Notes under the pieces: model-generated
What the model was told of the DNA's origin: nothing
Database searches by the model: none
What the model saw: only the letters and a program-made list of their open reading frames with translations
Program-made: the position numbers and the translations under genes
Source: Torymus aiolomorphi
Lineage: Eukaryota > Arthropoda > Insecta > Hymenoptera > Torymidae
Reading direction: 5' to 3'
DNA: 64,000 bases
NCBI GenBank assembly: GCA_036365515.1
Contig: CM070874.1
Span: 42,283,083-42,347,082, forward strand
Shown here: in pieces, positions 32,429 to 45,080 of the stretch
Numbering within the stretch: position 1 is the stretch's first letter
Layout of the letters: every line of letters begins with the position of its first letter

Positions 32429-34195
32429 TTAATTCTGATGGCTAGTCAACGAGTTTTGTATGTGTAGCAAGTGCTCAAATAGTGCAGCTTTAAACAATGG
32501 TAACGTTGCCTTCAAACGAATATTTATTGGCAAGGTATCCCAGAACTTCATCGATGTGATCGAGAACGACTTAATGCAAGTCTGGGTCGTGGCACCGGGT
32601 ATAACAAATTTCGTTGCATTTCGCCGCTCTGAACGCCTGAGGTTTTCGTCAATCGGAAATAGAGCATTCAGATACTCCGGATTCGCTGTTGTCAAAATTT
32701 TATAAATTAAAACACCTAGGAAGTATTTGCGGTGCATGTCGGGCAACAGACCGCCTAGTTTTATGTAGAATGGCTCCAGAGCCGTATCCCGCCTCAGATT
32801 ATAAATAAAACGCACGGCTACATTGAATAATCGCTCCAGTTTGAGCGCAAGATAATCCGCCATGCTGTAGCTAACAAGACAGGCATAATCGAAATGGGGC
32901 ATGATTAGGGCATTTACAAGCATTTTCTTCACATCACTACCAAGAAAGTTCCCTCGGAATCGCAGTTAGTGTAGTACTCCATGTACCCGAGAAGTAATGA
33001 AGGAAACGTGTTTATTCCACGTGAGATCCTTAGTGAAGATAACACCAAGATTTTTTACAGACGACTCGAGAGGGATAATGGTGTCATCAACAATAATTGG
33101 TGGAATTTGACTTGCATCAATTCGCATATGGTACTGCACAGATGCAAAGAGGATGGCTTTAGTCTTCCGTACATTCAGGATTAGACCATTCTCACTTGTC
33201 CATCTTACAATAGCAGCAGCGTCTTCATTAAGTTTGTTTATTGCCGATTCGAATTCGCAAGGTTTGTACTGAATGTAGATCTGCAGATCATCGGCAAACA
33301 ACATGCACTTGTCCTTGCAGTGGCGTAAGCAGGATAGGATTGAGTTGATGAAGATAAGGAAAATGATTGGCCCAGGAGTTGAGCCTTGGGGGACTCCTGA
33401 AGAGTTTGGCATAAACTCCGAAAATTCGCCGTTTTTGCCAATAACTGCTTGACTTCTGCCGCTTAGGTACGAGTGCAACAATTTTACCGCTTCATCAGAA
33501 AAGTTTAAAACGTGGATATTCCTGAGAAAGAGCTCATGATTTATCGAGTCGAAAGCAGATTTAAAATCGAAAAGGAGCAAAACAGTTACGAGGCCAGCAT
33601 CGACACCTGCGTGGATATCCTCGGTAATTTTTAATAGAGCAATTTGCGTGCTGTTGTTGCGGCGGTAGGCGGATTGATAAGGAGATAGTATTTTGTGTTC
33701 TTCAAGGTGTTCTGTGATCTGGTGTGTTAATAAAGTGTCGAAAACTTTTGCGAAGTGTGGTAAATTAGCTATTGGCCGAGTGTCAGACGGAGAAGACGGG
33801 GTTGCTACTTTGCTGAGAGGTAATACAAGTGACTTTTTCCAGAGGTCAGGGTATTGACACGATGTTATTGCTAGGTTGAAGAGATCAGTGAAGAATGGTA
33901 CTATGCTCGATAAAACATCTTTGAAGTGAGATAGCATGAGACCATCACTGCTCTGCCCACGCGCTTTAGGCATACACGCTAGCATCGTCTGATGCACTTG
34001 CACTCTGTCTACATTTTTGAACTTAAAAATCGGAAGATGGGAGTATCTTGGAGATTGTATAATCTCCTGTAGTCGCGGAAGAAGGCAGTTTGGGTAAAGA
34101 CTAGAATTTACTGAGTAATGGCTCATAAGTTGGTTTGGAGTGAAGATGTCGAATGGTGACTTGGTTCTTTCTTTTACTAATCCTAGTTTGTTCAA
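32429..34195 (-). pseudogene. LINE ORF2, reverse transcriptase and C-terminal part
   Basis: From 34195 the minus strand encodes RT motifs: KKSLVLPLSK, RPIANLPHFAKVFDTLL, SAYRRNNSTQIALL, VLLLFDFKSAFDSINHE, SGVPQGSTPGPIIFLIFIN, the catalytic FADD (33297-33308) and LNVRKTKAILFAS. An in-frame TAG at 32966-32968 precedes the rest, which contains PHFDYACLV and a C-terminal helical region with RRDTALEPFYIKLGGLLP. That is the usual end of CR1/Jockey ORF2. The RT catalytic pair is intact, but the stop and the upstream frame change make it non-functional. Confidence 0.9.
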
Positions 34196-35249
34196 TAGGG
34201 CCCAGTATTTTGCTCTATCCGGAGATTCTGACAGTTTCTGGAGGGAATACTGATCGCGTGTCTCGCGGATTTCTTTTTTAAGTTGATTTCGTAATGTAAG
34301 AGTAGGGCTCTATCCTTATGCCTGCTCGCACGCTTGTACATACTATCCCGGAGTTTACATTTTCTTTTTAGTTCACTATTGAACCATGGCGCAGATCGAT
34401 TTCGGATACGACGCGTCTTATAGGGAGGGTGCCGATCTAGTTGTAGTAACGCGCAACTTATAAATTTTTCCAATTTGGCATTAACATCATTGCATTTATC
34501 ACGTTTCCCTAGTTCAGTTTGCAGGTCACCGAGAAAAGCCGCTCCAGAAAAATTACTGAAGTCTCGAGAAGTTGTTGTTATGTGTCGCTTTGCCGGACAA
34601 TGAATTTTATAATCTAAAATGAGGTAATCATGGCCCGCGATAAATGGGACATCAGACTTGTGAAAGGACACAATTTTCTCTTTGGAGTCCGTAAGGATCA
34701 CGTCAATCCAAGTGTCAGTATTTTCTCTATGGTGCGTAGCACCGTAAGGGACAATATGCAGTGAATTCTCAAAAATAAGCTTTTTGAAGTGCTCACCATA
34801 GTAATCATCACCAAGAAGATTAGAATTAAAATCATCAGCTAGTATGCAGTTTCTGTAGAGGTGGACGTGCTCCTGGAGTGATACGAAGAAATTTGTGAGA
34901 ACCGAGCCCTCAGGTTTGCGGTACACAGAGCCGAGCCGTATGCGATGCTCATCTGGCAGGCTGATTTCAACTAGCATGTATTCGGTTTCATTAATATTGA
35001 GTATGTTTGACACCTCTAGGATTTTATGCGATAGTCCATTGCGAATGTAACATGCACCCCCCCCCCCCCCCGCCTGGACATATTCGCGCTTTCCCGTTTT
35101 CGAGCGCAAGCCACGATCATTCCGAATAAGTGAATAAGTGAATAATTAGGTATAAAGTACGTGGCGTCACTGTGATTTGCAGTGAACCATGACTCAGCTA
35201 TCGAAAGTATAAAGTATGTCGATACTATTTTCCACAAGGAAAGCTTCAA
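34192..35249 (-). pseudogene. LINE ORF2, AP-like endonuclease
   Basis: The endonuclease is split between 35249-35016 and 35109-34192 in two frames. It has AESWFT (the E of the TEtW box), VSVYR-like GSVYRKPEG, ILADDFNSNLLG (replacing the GDFN box, G to D at the first position), and TDTWIDVILTD ... HDYLILDYKI, the D and SDH-type boxes. A run of about 16 C (35057-35072; G on the sense strand) near RRGGGG is the likely site of the frame change. It joins RT at 34195 through another frame shift. Confidence 0.85.
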
Positions 35250-35501
35250 TTTCTAACAAGTGACCTTGTACAGAATTCGGATTGATTTGGACAACGCGGA
35301 CATACGGGCGAATAAGATTAGGCTGACGAGGTTAGCTAGATTGTGGATTACGAGATTTATTTGACTGTCATACAATTTTATCTAGGTCTTGCTCAGTAGT
35401 GATGTGAATAGGGGCGGATTTGTCGTCTTTCTTAACTAATATGTTACCATTTGATGACCAGGTATATTTATAGCCCATTTGAGTAGCTTTCTCCTTAGCC
35501 G

Positions 35502-36541
35502 TCAGACGTAATTGTTAAGCAAGGGAGTTAGCATTTCATACATTGTGATAACATTCTCTGGTCTATCTTCTACTAAATCTTTAAATGTAACCGCTCCATA
35601 CGCCCGCTTCGCTCGCAAGACATGTTGACGGATAATATTGGACTTAAACTTAATAACTAAGGTAACTAATTTCTCTTTCGCTTTGCCGCCGATATTAGTT
35701 TCGGGTGTACCGGCAGAACCACTAGCATCTTGAACGACAGCTTTAGGCTTCATTTCACGTACACTTAATATGTCGGAGCAAACGTTTTGTACGCCAATGA
35801 CAGTCAAGAGTTTTTTTGATAAGTCAACATAAGATACAGTGGTAGTTGCAGGTATACCGTTCACCTTGATCTCGGACATAGGTTCACCGCGGTGATGTAA
35901 CTCTTTTAGCTGACTTATCTCGGCTTTTGTATTTCGCGTGGAAGATTCAACAACCGCTTCTAGATTTGAGAGGCGCGTCGATTGTTCAAGCAACATACCG
36001 CGAAATTCATTGTGTTGATTTACAAGCGTTTAATGGTCGCCTGGTTATTCGCTAAGATATTAACTATCATAGCATTTTGGTCTGAGGATGACATCAGATT
36101 CCAATTTGGAGGAATGTTCTGCGTAGTGCTTATTTGATTTGCAGACAAAGGATAGTTCGGATTATTTGAAGAGTTACAAGCGCCGGTGTTAAAGAAGCTC
36201 ATATTCGCGCACGGGGGGGAAGGCTGGGCAGAGTGAAACAGCAGCGAGGAATTTGAAGAAAAGGAGCAATCCGGATTAAATCCTCTAGCAGTATCAAAAA
36301 TTGATGTACGCGCAGCGGTTCGGTCAGCAACACGAGGTAATATGATGTTTGCCTGCCTGCCACTCTGCTCCGTTATCTCAAAAGTTCGTAGACACCAGTC
36401 TAGCGCTTTATTAGAACTGCAAAATCTAGACGCGCACCCTGTATGCAAAATTTTACTGCAACCGTTACACGCGACGCGCCCATATACTATGTTCTTCTTA
36501 CAGTAAGCGCACGATTTAGATTTCGATTTGCCATTTCCCAT
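35502..36541 (-). pseudogene. LINE ORF1 with PHD/RING-like finger
   Basis: The start ATG is at 36541 (MGNGKSKSKS). CAYCKKNIVYGRVACNGC ... LHTGC is a Cys4-His-Cys pattern resembling PHD fingers found in ORF1 of some CR1/Jockey-group LINEs. A stop at 36020 and a frame change lead into 35996-35502, which is helical and contains EIKVNGIPATTTVSYVDL and VTLVIKFKSNIIRQHVLRAK, an RNA-binding-type ORF1 region. RNA binding in the ribonucleoprotein particle is inferred. Confidence 0.75.
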
Positions 36542-36545
36542 GATA

Positions 36546-37191
36546 TACTTGAACCTGAATTATCAATCTCGCATTCATCATATCATAAAAATATAATATT
36601 TAACTTGACAACAAGAAGACACCTAACTTTGAAAGTAGCTTTTCGCTTTACAACCAACTCAAGGCCGTCCAAGTAATCGAATAATCGCAGTGAATAATTT
36701 TTGCTCTCGGACTTTGTCAAGTTTTATACGATAAGAGAGATAAATCCAAACCTCCAGTTTCCTCTCTCCTGTGTAAACTTCTCACCGGTAAATATTTGAT
36801 CTGGTGGCGATATTAGACCGTGGAATTTCAGTAGTTCCTTCGACGACACCTCTACGACGACTATCCCTCCTTATATTCTGTGCGGATTTTTCTGCATACG
36901 AGAAGATAGGCGCCACCTGTCGGCACTTTTCGTCATTAGATGAAGATGCCCGGAGAATGGTCCAATTTCCACGAGAGCGACTGACGAAGAGGATGCCACG
37001 CATGCGTAGAGTTGCCGAATTGATGAAAATCCTCCCCGAAGGTATCGCCAGCTCTTCAGGAACTGAACCTCAAATCCGTGCCCTGAGTGCTATATAAGGA
37101 CTCCTACAACAAGTAGAACTCGCACGGAGATGTTTAGATATGTAAAAAAACAGCTTACTTGGAGAGCGATATCACGGGCGGCCAGTCGACT

Positions 37192-37195
<4 letters not shown>
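36546..37195. other. Unassigned; TATA-like element at 37091
   Basis: No ORF of interest. TATATAAGG at 37091-37099 is followed after about 25 bases by a GC-richer stretch. It could be a promoter, perhaps within a solo LTR, but no transcript or partner repeat was found. Confidence 0.35.

Positions 37196-37277
<82 letters not shown>
37196..37277. repeat. (GA)n microsatellite
   Basis: About 40 uninterrupted GA units; the Arg-Glu and Leu-Ser ORFs are artefacts. Confidence 0.95.
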
Positions 37278-37279
<2 letters not shown>

Positions 37280-37700
37280 TGGCGAAGACTGTATCGCGGC
37301 TGGAGACTGCGGGCCTCCGGCAATTGTGGTCTTCGTGGTGGTCTCCTTCCCAGCAGGGAAGGACGGAGAGGTAGAGGAAAGCCCAGCGGCAGCGGCCGCG
37401 TTAAGGCTTAGTGCGTGCGTGAGTTGAGCGAGTGTTCGCGGAAAGGCGAAGTGAACAGGAGTGAGTCTCCGCGGCAGCGCGCCGCGTAGAGGCTGTGCGC
37501 GAGTAGTTGTGGTCGCCGTCATCCCCGAGACGGCAGGAAGCGTGGACTCCCCCGCGATGAGAGTGAGTTTCAAGTAGGCAGGCAAGCGATGATTGTGTGT
37601 GTGCATGTGAGTGAGTTTTCGCGCCTTATAAATCCGGCGCGTATTTAGACGAGATTGATTGTACGCGGTATTTCGGGGCGCGCAAAGAGTGTATGCGTAA
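37278..37700. other. GC-rich unassigned stretch
   Basis: CpG-rich, ending at about 37620 with a TATA-like CCTTATAAATCC. ORFs on both strands are compositional. No homologous copy in the window. Confidence 0.4.
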
Positions 37701-37720
37701 AGTTAATATCGCGTTATATA

Positions 37721-37965
37721 ATGGAATATAGCAAAAGTATATTTGTAGGTTATCAAAAATGTAGAGTTTTTGATATCATAAACACCAAACCTTGTGCAAA
37801 TTGTGCTGGTTTCGGTCATAATAACAAGTGCAGAAATAAAACTACTTGCTTAATATGTGCGGGAGAACATAAGACAGTGCAATGTGATAACCTCAAATGT
37901 GCTAACTGTGCTTTTAGTAATTTAAAACTTATAAGACAAAATACAACTGTAACCATGAAGCGTAA
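37721..37965 (+). pseudogene. LINE ORF1 zinc-knuckle fragment
   Basis: VGYQKCRVFDIINTKPCANC, then GFGHNNKC, CLICAGEHKTVQC and CANC form a row of knuckles. The same arrangement is seen in the LINE ORF1 at 40082-40336 (IGYQNC ... CFNCGKFGH), so they are related. The first knuckle lacks one residue. The fragment is cut at about 37965 by a palindromic element. Confidence 0.7.
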
Positions 37966-38408
37966 TCTCAAATATCGTCTATTTCGTTAAAAAATGATGT
38001 CTCTTCTATTGACTGTCACATTGCAAATATTTAAGATACGAAAACGAGGAAGAAAAATTATAAAAGTAAATAGTAACAGCTAAAATTTAAGCCCTGATTT
38101 ATTAAAAAATATTGATTTTTCAGGAAGTTACAAGCAATCAACGGTAGGGTACGAAAATGGTTGAAAATTTATCTTCATTTCAACCGATTAAATGGATCGT
38201 ATTTTTAACCATTTTCGTACCCTATCTTTGATTGCTTGTAACTTTCTGAAAAATCACTATTTTTTAATGAATCAGAGCTTAAATTTTAGCTGTTACTATC
38301 TACTTTTATAATTTTTCTTCCTCGCTTTCGTATCTTAAATATTTGCAATGTGACAGTCAATAGAAGAGACATCATTTTTTAACGAAATAGACGATATTTG
38401 AGATTAAA
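37966..38408. mobile_element. Palindromic (foldback) element
   Basis: The left arm from ATCTCAAATATCGTCTATTT (37966) is repeated in inverted orientation ending at 38408. The arms are about 195 bp and more than 90% alike by eye; the ~50-bp loop lies around 38190. No ORF. It is inserted after the LINE knuckle region. Target duplication could not be fixed. Confidence 0.75.
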
Positions 38409-39680
38409 TTGCTCATATCTCAAGAAAAAGGGCCCATTTGACGGAAATGTGAGTACTAGGCTTCATTTTTAGGTACCAGAAATCGACTCTCCAATGCCCG
38501 CTAAAATCCGTTTCCCACAGCTGAAACCCTCTCCTTGTTAGTTTATGTATAATAAGCTCATAAATATTTGAAAATTAGTATTTTATTTTTATATTTTAGT
38601 CAATTAATTTTGGGTCAAAAGTTGAGAAACAAGATTATAACGTTTATGAAGACAGGATTATTTAGATTATTATAAATAATAAATGCTAATATTTTTGAGT
38701 ATGAAAAACTAGTGCACTTCGTTGATAATCGATAAAATATAAAAAAAGTGGCATTTTTCAAATTGTTTTCAGAAAACGCAAGTAGAAGCAGTTAGCTGAA
38801 TTTCAGATACTGCAGGAAAAATACTAATTTTCAAATATTTATGAGCTTGTTATAAATAAACTAAGCCTTAAATCGAAAAAATGATAAGATAATTTTCGTT
38901 TTATTTTCTTTTTTTGAAGATTATTTTCCTCAAAAACTATCCACTTTCAGAAAAAATTGCAATCAATAAAAAGTGCTTAGAATTCATCAAAGAATGCATT
39001 AGAATTTTTTCAGAATTTTTCTAGAATTTTTTTAAATTTATGAAAAATTCGAGTATAAAAATTTTCAAAATTGTCTCCAAAAATTATGCAAAAATTCTAT
39101 TACATTCTTTGATGAATTCTAAGCACTTTTTATAATTATCATTTTTTTCGAAAAGCTTATAGTTTTTTAGTTAAAGCGTCCTAAACGTAATGAGCGAGAA
39201 TTCTCGTTTCGAACGCCATTTTGGATCATTCAGGTGACAAAATTAACTTTCCAAGGACAGTTTTTGAAGTTCAGACAATCCCTCCACCATCTAAATTTGT
39301 TTTAAGATGATTGCATAACGGACAGTTGATAAAAAATAAAAATAAAAAAAAAATAAAAAAATTTTCTGTGTTTTTTGCACTAAAACTTTATTTTTGAGTA
39401 ATAAAATTTTCTTTTTCTAATTTTGGATGTCACCATTGGAATGATCGCTGAAAAATCTATGAATTTCATGTGTTGAAAAAATTTTTAGGCCCAAATTTAT
39501 CCCATCTAGAGAGCTCTGAAGAAGTGGTGAAAACGTGGGCGTTAATGGATTAAACTACTGAAAACAAGAGAATAAGAAAAAATCTTCTAAAACAGATAAA
39601 TACAGAAGTGCATAACAACAATCACATATTAAACTAAATATTAGACACAGAAAATTATACCAAAAACAAAAAAACTTTCG
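38409..39680. repeat. AT-rich region with two inverted repeats
   Basis: AAATATTTGAAAATTAGTAT at 38561 pairs with its complement at 38818, flanked by a further ~20 bp of pairing. A second hairpin has arms at about 38960-39050 and 39085-39150, built on AAAAAGTGCTTAGAATTCAT. A very similar hairpin lies twice inside the piggyBac dimer (about 59750-59930 and 60960-61140). The region may be the remains of a related element. No gene. Confidence 0.6.
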
Positions 39681-39685
39681 CAGAA

Positions 39686-40345
39686 GTGCTAGTAAAAGAT
39701 AAACCGCTAGAAAAGAAAATACCTAAACTAATTGTAAAAAGAAGAAAGAATGAAAATAAAGATGATGATGTGCTAAGCATAAAAACATACATAGCACACT
39801 ATATAAATAAAAATACAACTATCCAAACAATAAGTATAAAAATTAAGAACAAAGACGAAGCTGTAATAAGCTTCATAAATGAGGAGAGCATGACACAAAC
39901 TGAAAATATACTAAAACAAAAATATACCGCATACTACAAAATCGGAAGAGAAGTTATTAAAAATCCTAAAGTAAAAATAACAGGCTTTGACAATTTTGAA
40001 GACATGGAGATTAAAGAAATAGAGCAAGATATCAACAAAAGGAACTTTAAAAATCTAAACAGTAAATGAAAAATATTACATATGTTTGAAAATAGTAAAA
40101 CAAAGCTGAGCAATACATTAATCGAAATAACAGCGGAAGTTTATAGCCAAATTGTGAATAATATATTCAGAGTTCATATAGGATACCAAAATTGCATAGC
40201 ATTCGGTGGCCTGAATCTAACCCCGTGCTTTAACTGTGGAAAATTTGGTCATAGTGGTAAAAAGTGCAAGAACGAAAAAATCTGTCTAAAATGTGCTGGA
40301 AAACACAACATGATTAATTGCATTACCCCAGACTAACATAATTCC
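39686..40345 (+). pseudogene. LINE-1b ORF1 with zinc knuckles
   Basis: Two blocks, 39686-40069 and 40082-40336. The first is Lys/Asn/Ile-rich, with KVKITGFDNFEDMEIKEIEQ resembling the RNA-binding domain of Jockey-type ORF1. The second carries CFNCGKFGHSGKKC (CX2CX4HX4C) and CLKCAGKHNMINC. The blocks are separated by TGA at about 40067 and differ in frame. Confidence 0.75.
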
Positions 40346-40752
40346 ATAAATTGCAAATACGGTAATCATCAATTTAAAACTAATTATAACACCGAACAGA
40401 TGGTAAGTGATACTGAAAAATGTGAGGTTACGATACACAACATAAAGAAGTTAATTGCCGAAACAGGTTAGCCAGTAAGACCACACATTCTAAAATATGT
40501 AAGTAAAGTAAACTAACGATCACAACTATAAAACACCGATCCAGCGAACTGTAATTTACCGACCGCAACCACATCAGTAAGACAAAACAGAACCATTCTC
40601 AGTCCGGCAACATCAACCGGTAACTTAATATCCACAACCACAGCAATAAGATTAAACAGACACTCAGCCCTCTAATGGCGAACTTAACAGACTCAGAGAG
40701 TACTGAGCTCTGAACTCCTGATTAAGTACTAAGTAAAACTCAGCATTGGAAA

Positions 40753-41055
40753 ATGGATCAAAACTTTGATTATACAGAAAAGTTACAAGAAGATATGATC
40801 CAGCATGAGAAGATTTTCAATGATCTCTTTACTCTCAATAAACACATAACATTAAATAAAGAGAATATACTATACACTAACATTAGAAGCTTAAATTCTA
40901 ATTTTAATAAACTACAAGTATTTATTGAGAATTTGGAGATTAAACGATATATTTTAATTTGTGTCGAAACTTGGAATTTGGAAAGTTACAATTATTTCTC
41001 TTTAAAGGGATATAAAATGTATTATAATAATAGTAAATTAAATATAAAAGATATA
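40753..41055 (+). pseudogene. LINE-1b ORF2, endonuclease N-terminal fragment
   Basis: From MDQNFDYTEK the frame reads ILYTNIRSLNSNFNKL (the N box), then CVETWNLESYNYFSLKGYK (the E box, with VETW in place of TETW). It is cut at about 41055 by the inverted-repeat element; the rest of ORF2 is not found to the right of that element. Confidence 0.75.
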
Positions 41056-41084
41056 AGACGGTTGGTTTACGAGTCACTTTATTG

Positions 41085-41140
41085 TCGATTAATTAGACAA
41101 CGTTTCCGTGGCTGGTTTGCCACCCTCATCAGGTCTATAA
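41085..41140 (-). ncRNA. Hammerhead-ribozyme-like core (left arm)
   Basis: On the minus strand: CTGATGAG, a GTGGC-AAACCA-GCCAC hairpin (5-bp stem II), then GAAAC-GTT-GTCT. These are the conserved parts CUGAUGA, GAAA and GUC of a hammerhead with a two-base-pair stem III. Extra G at stem II and unclear stem I weaken the case. Hammerheads of this minimal type are known from Penelope-like elements. Confidence 0.45.
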
Positions 41141-41297
41141 ACATTAATAACATTGTAGACAATATGGACAATATCTTATAAAAATTATAAAAATGTGTAA
41201 CAAGATTGTAATACCTTCAATCGTCAATAATTACAATTCATAATTTCCCTTTGGGTTCGTCAAGTAAGCGTTACAACTATAATTTTAGAAACTATTA

Positions 41298-44200
41298 GGC
41301 CGAATCCATTTCAAATCAGGTAGTCCGCGTATGCCTATGTCACCGATCATTTTGGGATAAAAGTATTTATGTTCTTCTCCAAAAATGATTTGATCCGTAT
41401 ATTTTTATTTTTTTTGTTGCAACCAAATTTCATGCGTTCAGCAATGCCGCAAAATTCCGAGAAAATCCTTACTTAGAAATAAATCTTTTCAATGTAATTT
41501 TCAAACAGCTTCTGCTTCAACAGTTTTTTAAGCTTTTTAGCGTGTAACACATAATTTCACTCAGGCTTGAGACCTCTTTCATAGTCTGTATGTTATTTAA
41601 AAAAAAAAAAAAAAGTTATGCACTTTTTACTGAAAAATGCAGTTTTTAGAAAAATGCATTTTTATCGAAAAAGCCTATTTTTTTCAATTTTCTTTTGTCA
41701 TAATAGAGGACGTAAATAGCTATCTAGGCGTGTTTGTGGGATTCACAGGTTTTCCGCTGGGATAGCGATCACTAATGAGATAACACATAAACAAATTTTT
41801 CACGCTTAGCGCTTGTATATAGTGATATAACAATGATATAACAGTTAATATAAAGATGTTTATCTTTGTGCGTATATAAGTAATATACAGGTATGCACAT
41901 ATGTATGTATTTTTTTTTATTTGTCTTTTAGATTTTTTATTTTTATAACTACCTTTGTTTTTCGGCTTCATTATTCTTACTTCAGTAAGGGAACGATCAG
42001 CGTACTTTATCATTGCACGTTTCTTTAATCCATAAATGAGTTTTTTGAATTTCAGGATACTTAGGAATAGCAAGCCAATCAACATTTTTTACTTTTCTAA
42101 ACTCTTCTACGTCAACGTCTACGTTGTAAATGTATTATTTTAATCGCATCTGTATATTTTTGAACGTGTTCTACAAAATAGTTAGCATTTTGAATGGATT
42201 TTTCATGGGGCTTTCGAAGATTATGCGAAGTAGCATAATGCTTTATAAGTCCACCCACACCATCTACAGCTCCTTTACCGTGCCCAGTAGCAGAGAACAA
42301 TCATTTTATATCAAATGGTGCTCGTTTTAATTCATATAATTGAAAGCGATTTTTAAAATGGCTAGCGGCGCCGTCTGATACAATGATAATTTTTTTTATT
42401 GAATCACAACAATTGGCTTTCAAGTAGGTTATAATTGTTATAATTGTTTTTACTGCTAGCAAAGCATACGCTGAATCATGTTTTCGGTCATCACTTATGA
42501 CTGCGAAACTTTGTGTTGAATCCCCTTGATAAGAGACTGCTGTGAAAATAGAAATTTGATCATTAACCCAATGATTTCCTTGAACAGCCTTATTATGAAT
42601 CACAGCCCAGTTTTCAGCGAAATCTGTTTGAAGAACTAAATGATATGGGTCTTTTTTAGCATTTTCTCTTTCTGTTTTTATAGCTTTGCGTTGTATATTT
42701 TTTACATACATGTGAGTACTAACCTTCATGGTCCAAACCGAAAGTTCATCTTTAAAAGCAGAAATTGACACTGTTTTTTTAATCAAGTTACCGTTATCTC
42801 ACAAAGCATATGTAATTTCTTCTGTGCCTTCTATATCTTGCAGTTTTAGAACATGAAACGTAATTCCGTTACTGCCTGGACACATTTTACATTCTTGTAA
42901 ATAACATAAAACAGATGGTTCAGAACACGTGGTTGCATTTATTATTTCTGACCGAATTTCATCCAAGTCTGTAACGTTACTCCCTCTGAAATTAATTAAG
43001 CTCGTAAGAAATAAATCATAATTTGCGCAATAGATACAGAGACAAACTTCTTTGATGGTGCTATGTAAGACATATTTTGTTGTTGTTGATATAATCATTT
43101 TTAAATGTTTCATACGTTGCTTTCAGACTTCGAGCAAGGAAACGTTTAACTTTCTTCTCTTTTTTATCATTTATTTTAACAGTAATAACGTCACTCTTAT
43201 TAGGACTCTAACTTGAACAATTAAAATCGTCATTTATATAATATTCCATAACAATTTTTTCGGTCCTTTCATCAATTGGATGGCCTGTGTACGCTTCTGA
43301 TTCCGAGTAAACTCCCTTTTCTTGTGCAAGACTTTTCGCTTTTTCTATCATGCACATTGTTATGTCTGGAAATAAGGATGAAATTTCATTTTTCGTTAGG
43401 GATGAGGGTAGCAAAGACAGAATTTTTATTTTTTCTGATACTGTAGAACACTTTTGCAAGGCTAAACCAATATTTTGTACCCATTCTGTACAACGGCATG
43501 CAGTTGATTCGTTTGCTTTTATAGAAACGTCATAAACATTGTTCAACTTCACATCGAGGGCATTAGACAATGTTGAAAGTATATTTTTTTTCTTCTTTTT
43601 TACCTAATTTTCAAGTGATTTTTCACGTATAAGATTTTTTCTCTTAAGAGGCGATACAGAACCTAAGAAAGATGTACCTATTTCATTATTAAATTCTTTG
43701 ATACGTTCTGGAGTACATGGTAAACAATCTTCATTTTTATCGACTACAGTGTCGCTAACTTCATTATCCGTTGTAAATTCATTGTCAGTGCTACTCACCA
43801 CTTCCAAAGCACGATTGTAACAATCTTTACACACATGTGTAGAGGGTGTTAAAAGAAAATCAGGATAAAGGTGCTTCAATGGATGAGCAAGATCCTCAAG
43901 GTGTTTGAAACTTACAGATTTAGATTGGAAACAGCTTTTTTGTGCTTATGTAAATATGTAATAATTTTCAAAAAGATGATTGTTTTAAAAAAGACTAGAG
44001 GTGTGCTATATAGCAGAAACCGAACTTATCTTGGTAAATCTTAAGTTAAACGATAGCCCTCTAGCGGACAAATGTATTACATAGAATCATACAAATATTC
44101 GCATATACATGTGTATTACTTATGTACGCACAAAGATAAACATCTTTATATTGACTATTATATCATTGTTATATCACTATATATAAGCGTTAAGCGTGAA

Positions 44201-44702
44201 AAATTTGTTTGTGTGTTATCTCATTAGTGATCGCTATCCCATCGGAAAACCTGTGAATCCCACAAACACGCCTAGATAGCTATTTACGTCCTCTATCACG
44301 ACAAAAGAAAATTGAAAAAAATAGGCTTTTTCGATAAAAATGCATTTTTCTAAAAACTGCATTTTTCAGTAAAAAGTGCATAACTCGGGCTTTTTTTTTC
44401 TTTTTTTTTTTTTTTCTTAACATACAGACCATGAAAGAGGACTCAAACCTGAATGAAATTTTGTGTTACACCCTAAAAAGCTAAAAAAACTGGTGAACCA
44501 GTAACTAAAAATTTATTTTTATTTCTAAGTAAGGATTTTCTCGGAATTTTGCGGCATTGCTGAACGCATGAAATTTTGTTGCAACAAAAAAATTAAAATA
44601 TACGGGTCAAATAATTTTTGGAGAAGAACATAAATACTTTTATCCCAAAATGATCGGTGACATAGGCATACGCGGGCCACCTGATTTGAGATGGATTCGG
44701 AC
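41298..44702 (-). mobile_element. TIR DNA transposon B
   Basis: Ends GGCCGAATCCATTTCAAATC and GTCCGAATCCATCTCAAATC are inverted; the arms run about 600 bp inward with gaps (to about 41900 and from about 44100). ATTA is on both sides (41294-41297 and 44703-44706), a 4-bp duplication. The interior encodes a transposase-like protein on the minus strand of the same family as element A. It sits inside the hammerhead-like element. Confidence 0.87.
42112..43879 (-). pseudogene. Transposase-like protein of element B
   Basis: Five minus-strand blocks in order: 43879-43604 (CKDCYNRA zinc-type motif), 43570-43208 (CRCTEWVQNIGLALQ, ending at an FNCSS stop), 43113-42799 (VCLCIYCANYDLF, then CSEPSVLCYLQECKMCPG), 42786-42301 (DFAEN at 42610-42624, SDG followed by ASHFKN at 42370-42378) and 42300-42112 (ATGHGKGAVDGVGG at about 42255-42290). 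The motifs match element A and C in order and spacing. Stops between blocks and frame changes show decay, or introns in some gaps. Similarity to A outside the motifs is low, so B is a separate lineage. Confidence 0.75.
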
Positions 44703-45024
44703 ATTATTACTACAGATTGTTGCAGAAAAATTGAGAAAATTATCCAGAAAAGTATAATGATCTTACCTCATGAAGATTTTTTCTTTAAATTTAAAAACAA
44801 ACCAGTCAGAATAAAGTAAAAAAGTTAAAAACATAAAAAGTGTATAAGAACAACGGTCAATAATAAAATTTATTATTGTCCGTTGTCCTTATATACTTTT
44901 TATAATGTTTAGGGAAATTATGTATTATAATTATTGACGATTGAAGGTATTACGATTTTGTTACACATTTTTATAATTTTTATAAGATATTGTCCATATT
45001 GTCTATAATGTTATTGATGTTTAT

Positions 45025-45080
45025 AGACCTGATGAGCGTGACAAGCTAGCCACCGAAACGGTGTCTAATTAATCGACAAT
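45025..45080 (+). ncRNA. Hammerhead-ribozyme-like core (right arm)
   Basis: On the plus strand: CTGATGAG, then a decayed stem II (CGTGAC ... GCCACC), then GAAAC-GGT-GTCT. It is the inverted partner of 41085-41140. The G to A change in the stem breaks one pair, so activity is doubtful. Confidence 0.4.

Noticed and set aside
41294..44706. Reading the whole 41.05-45.12 kb as a single TIR element
   Set aside because: A separate ATTA duplication and a new pair of ends at 41298/44702 show an inner element inserted into an outer one.
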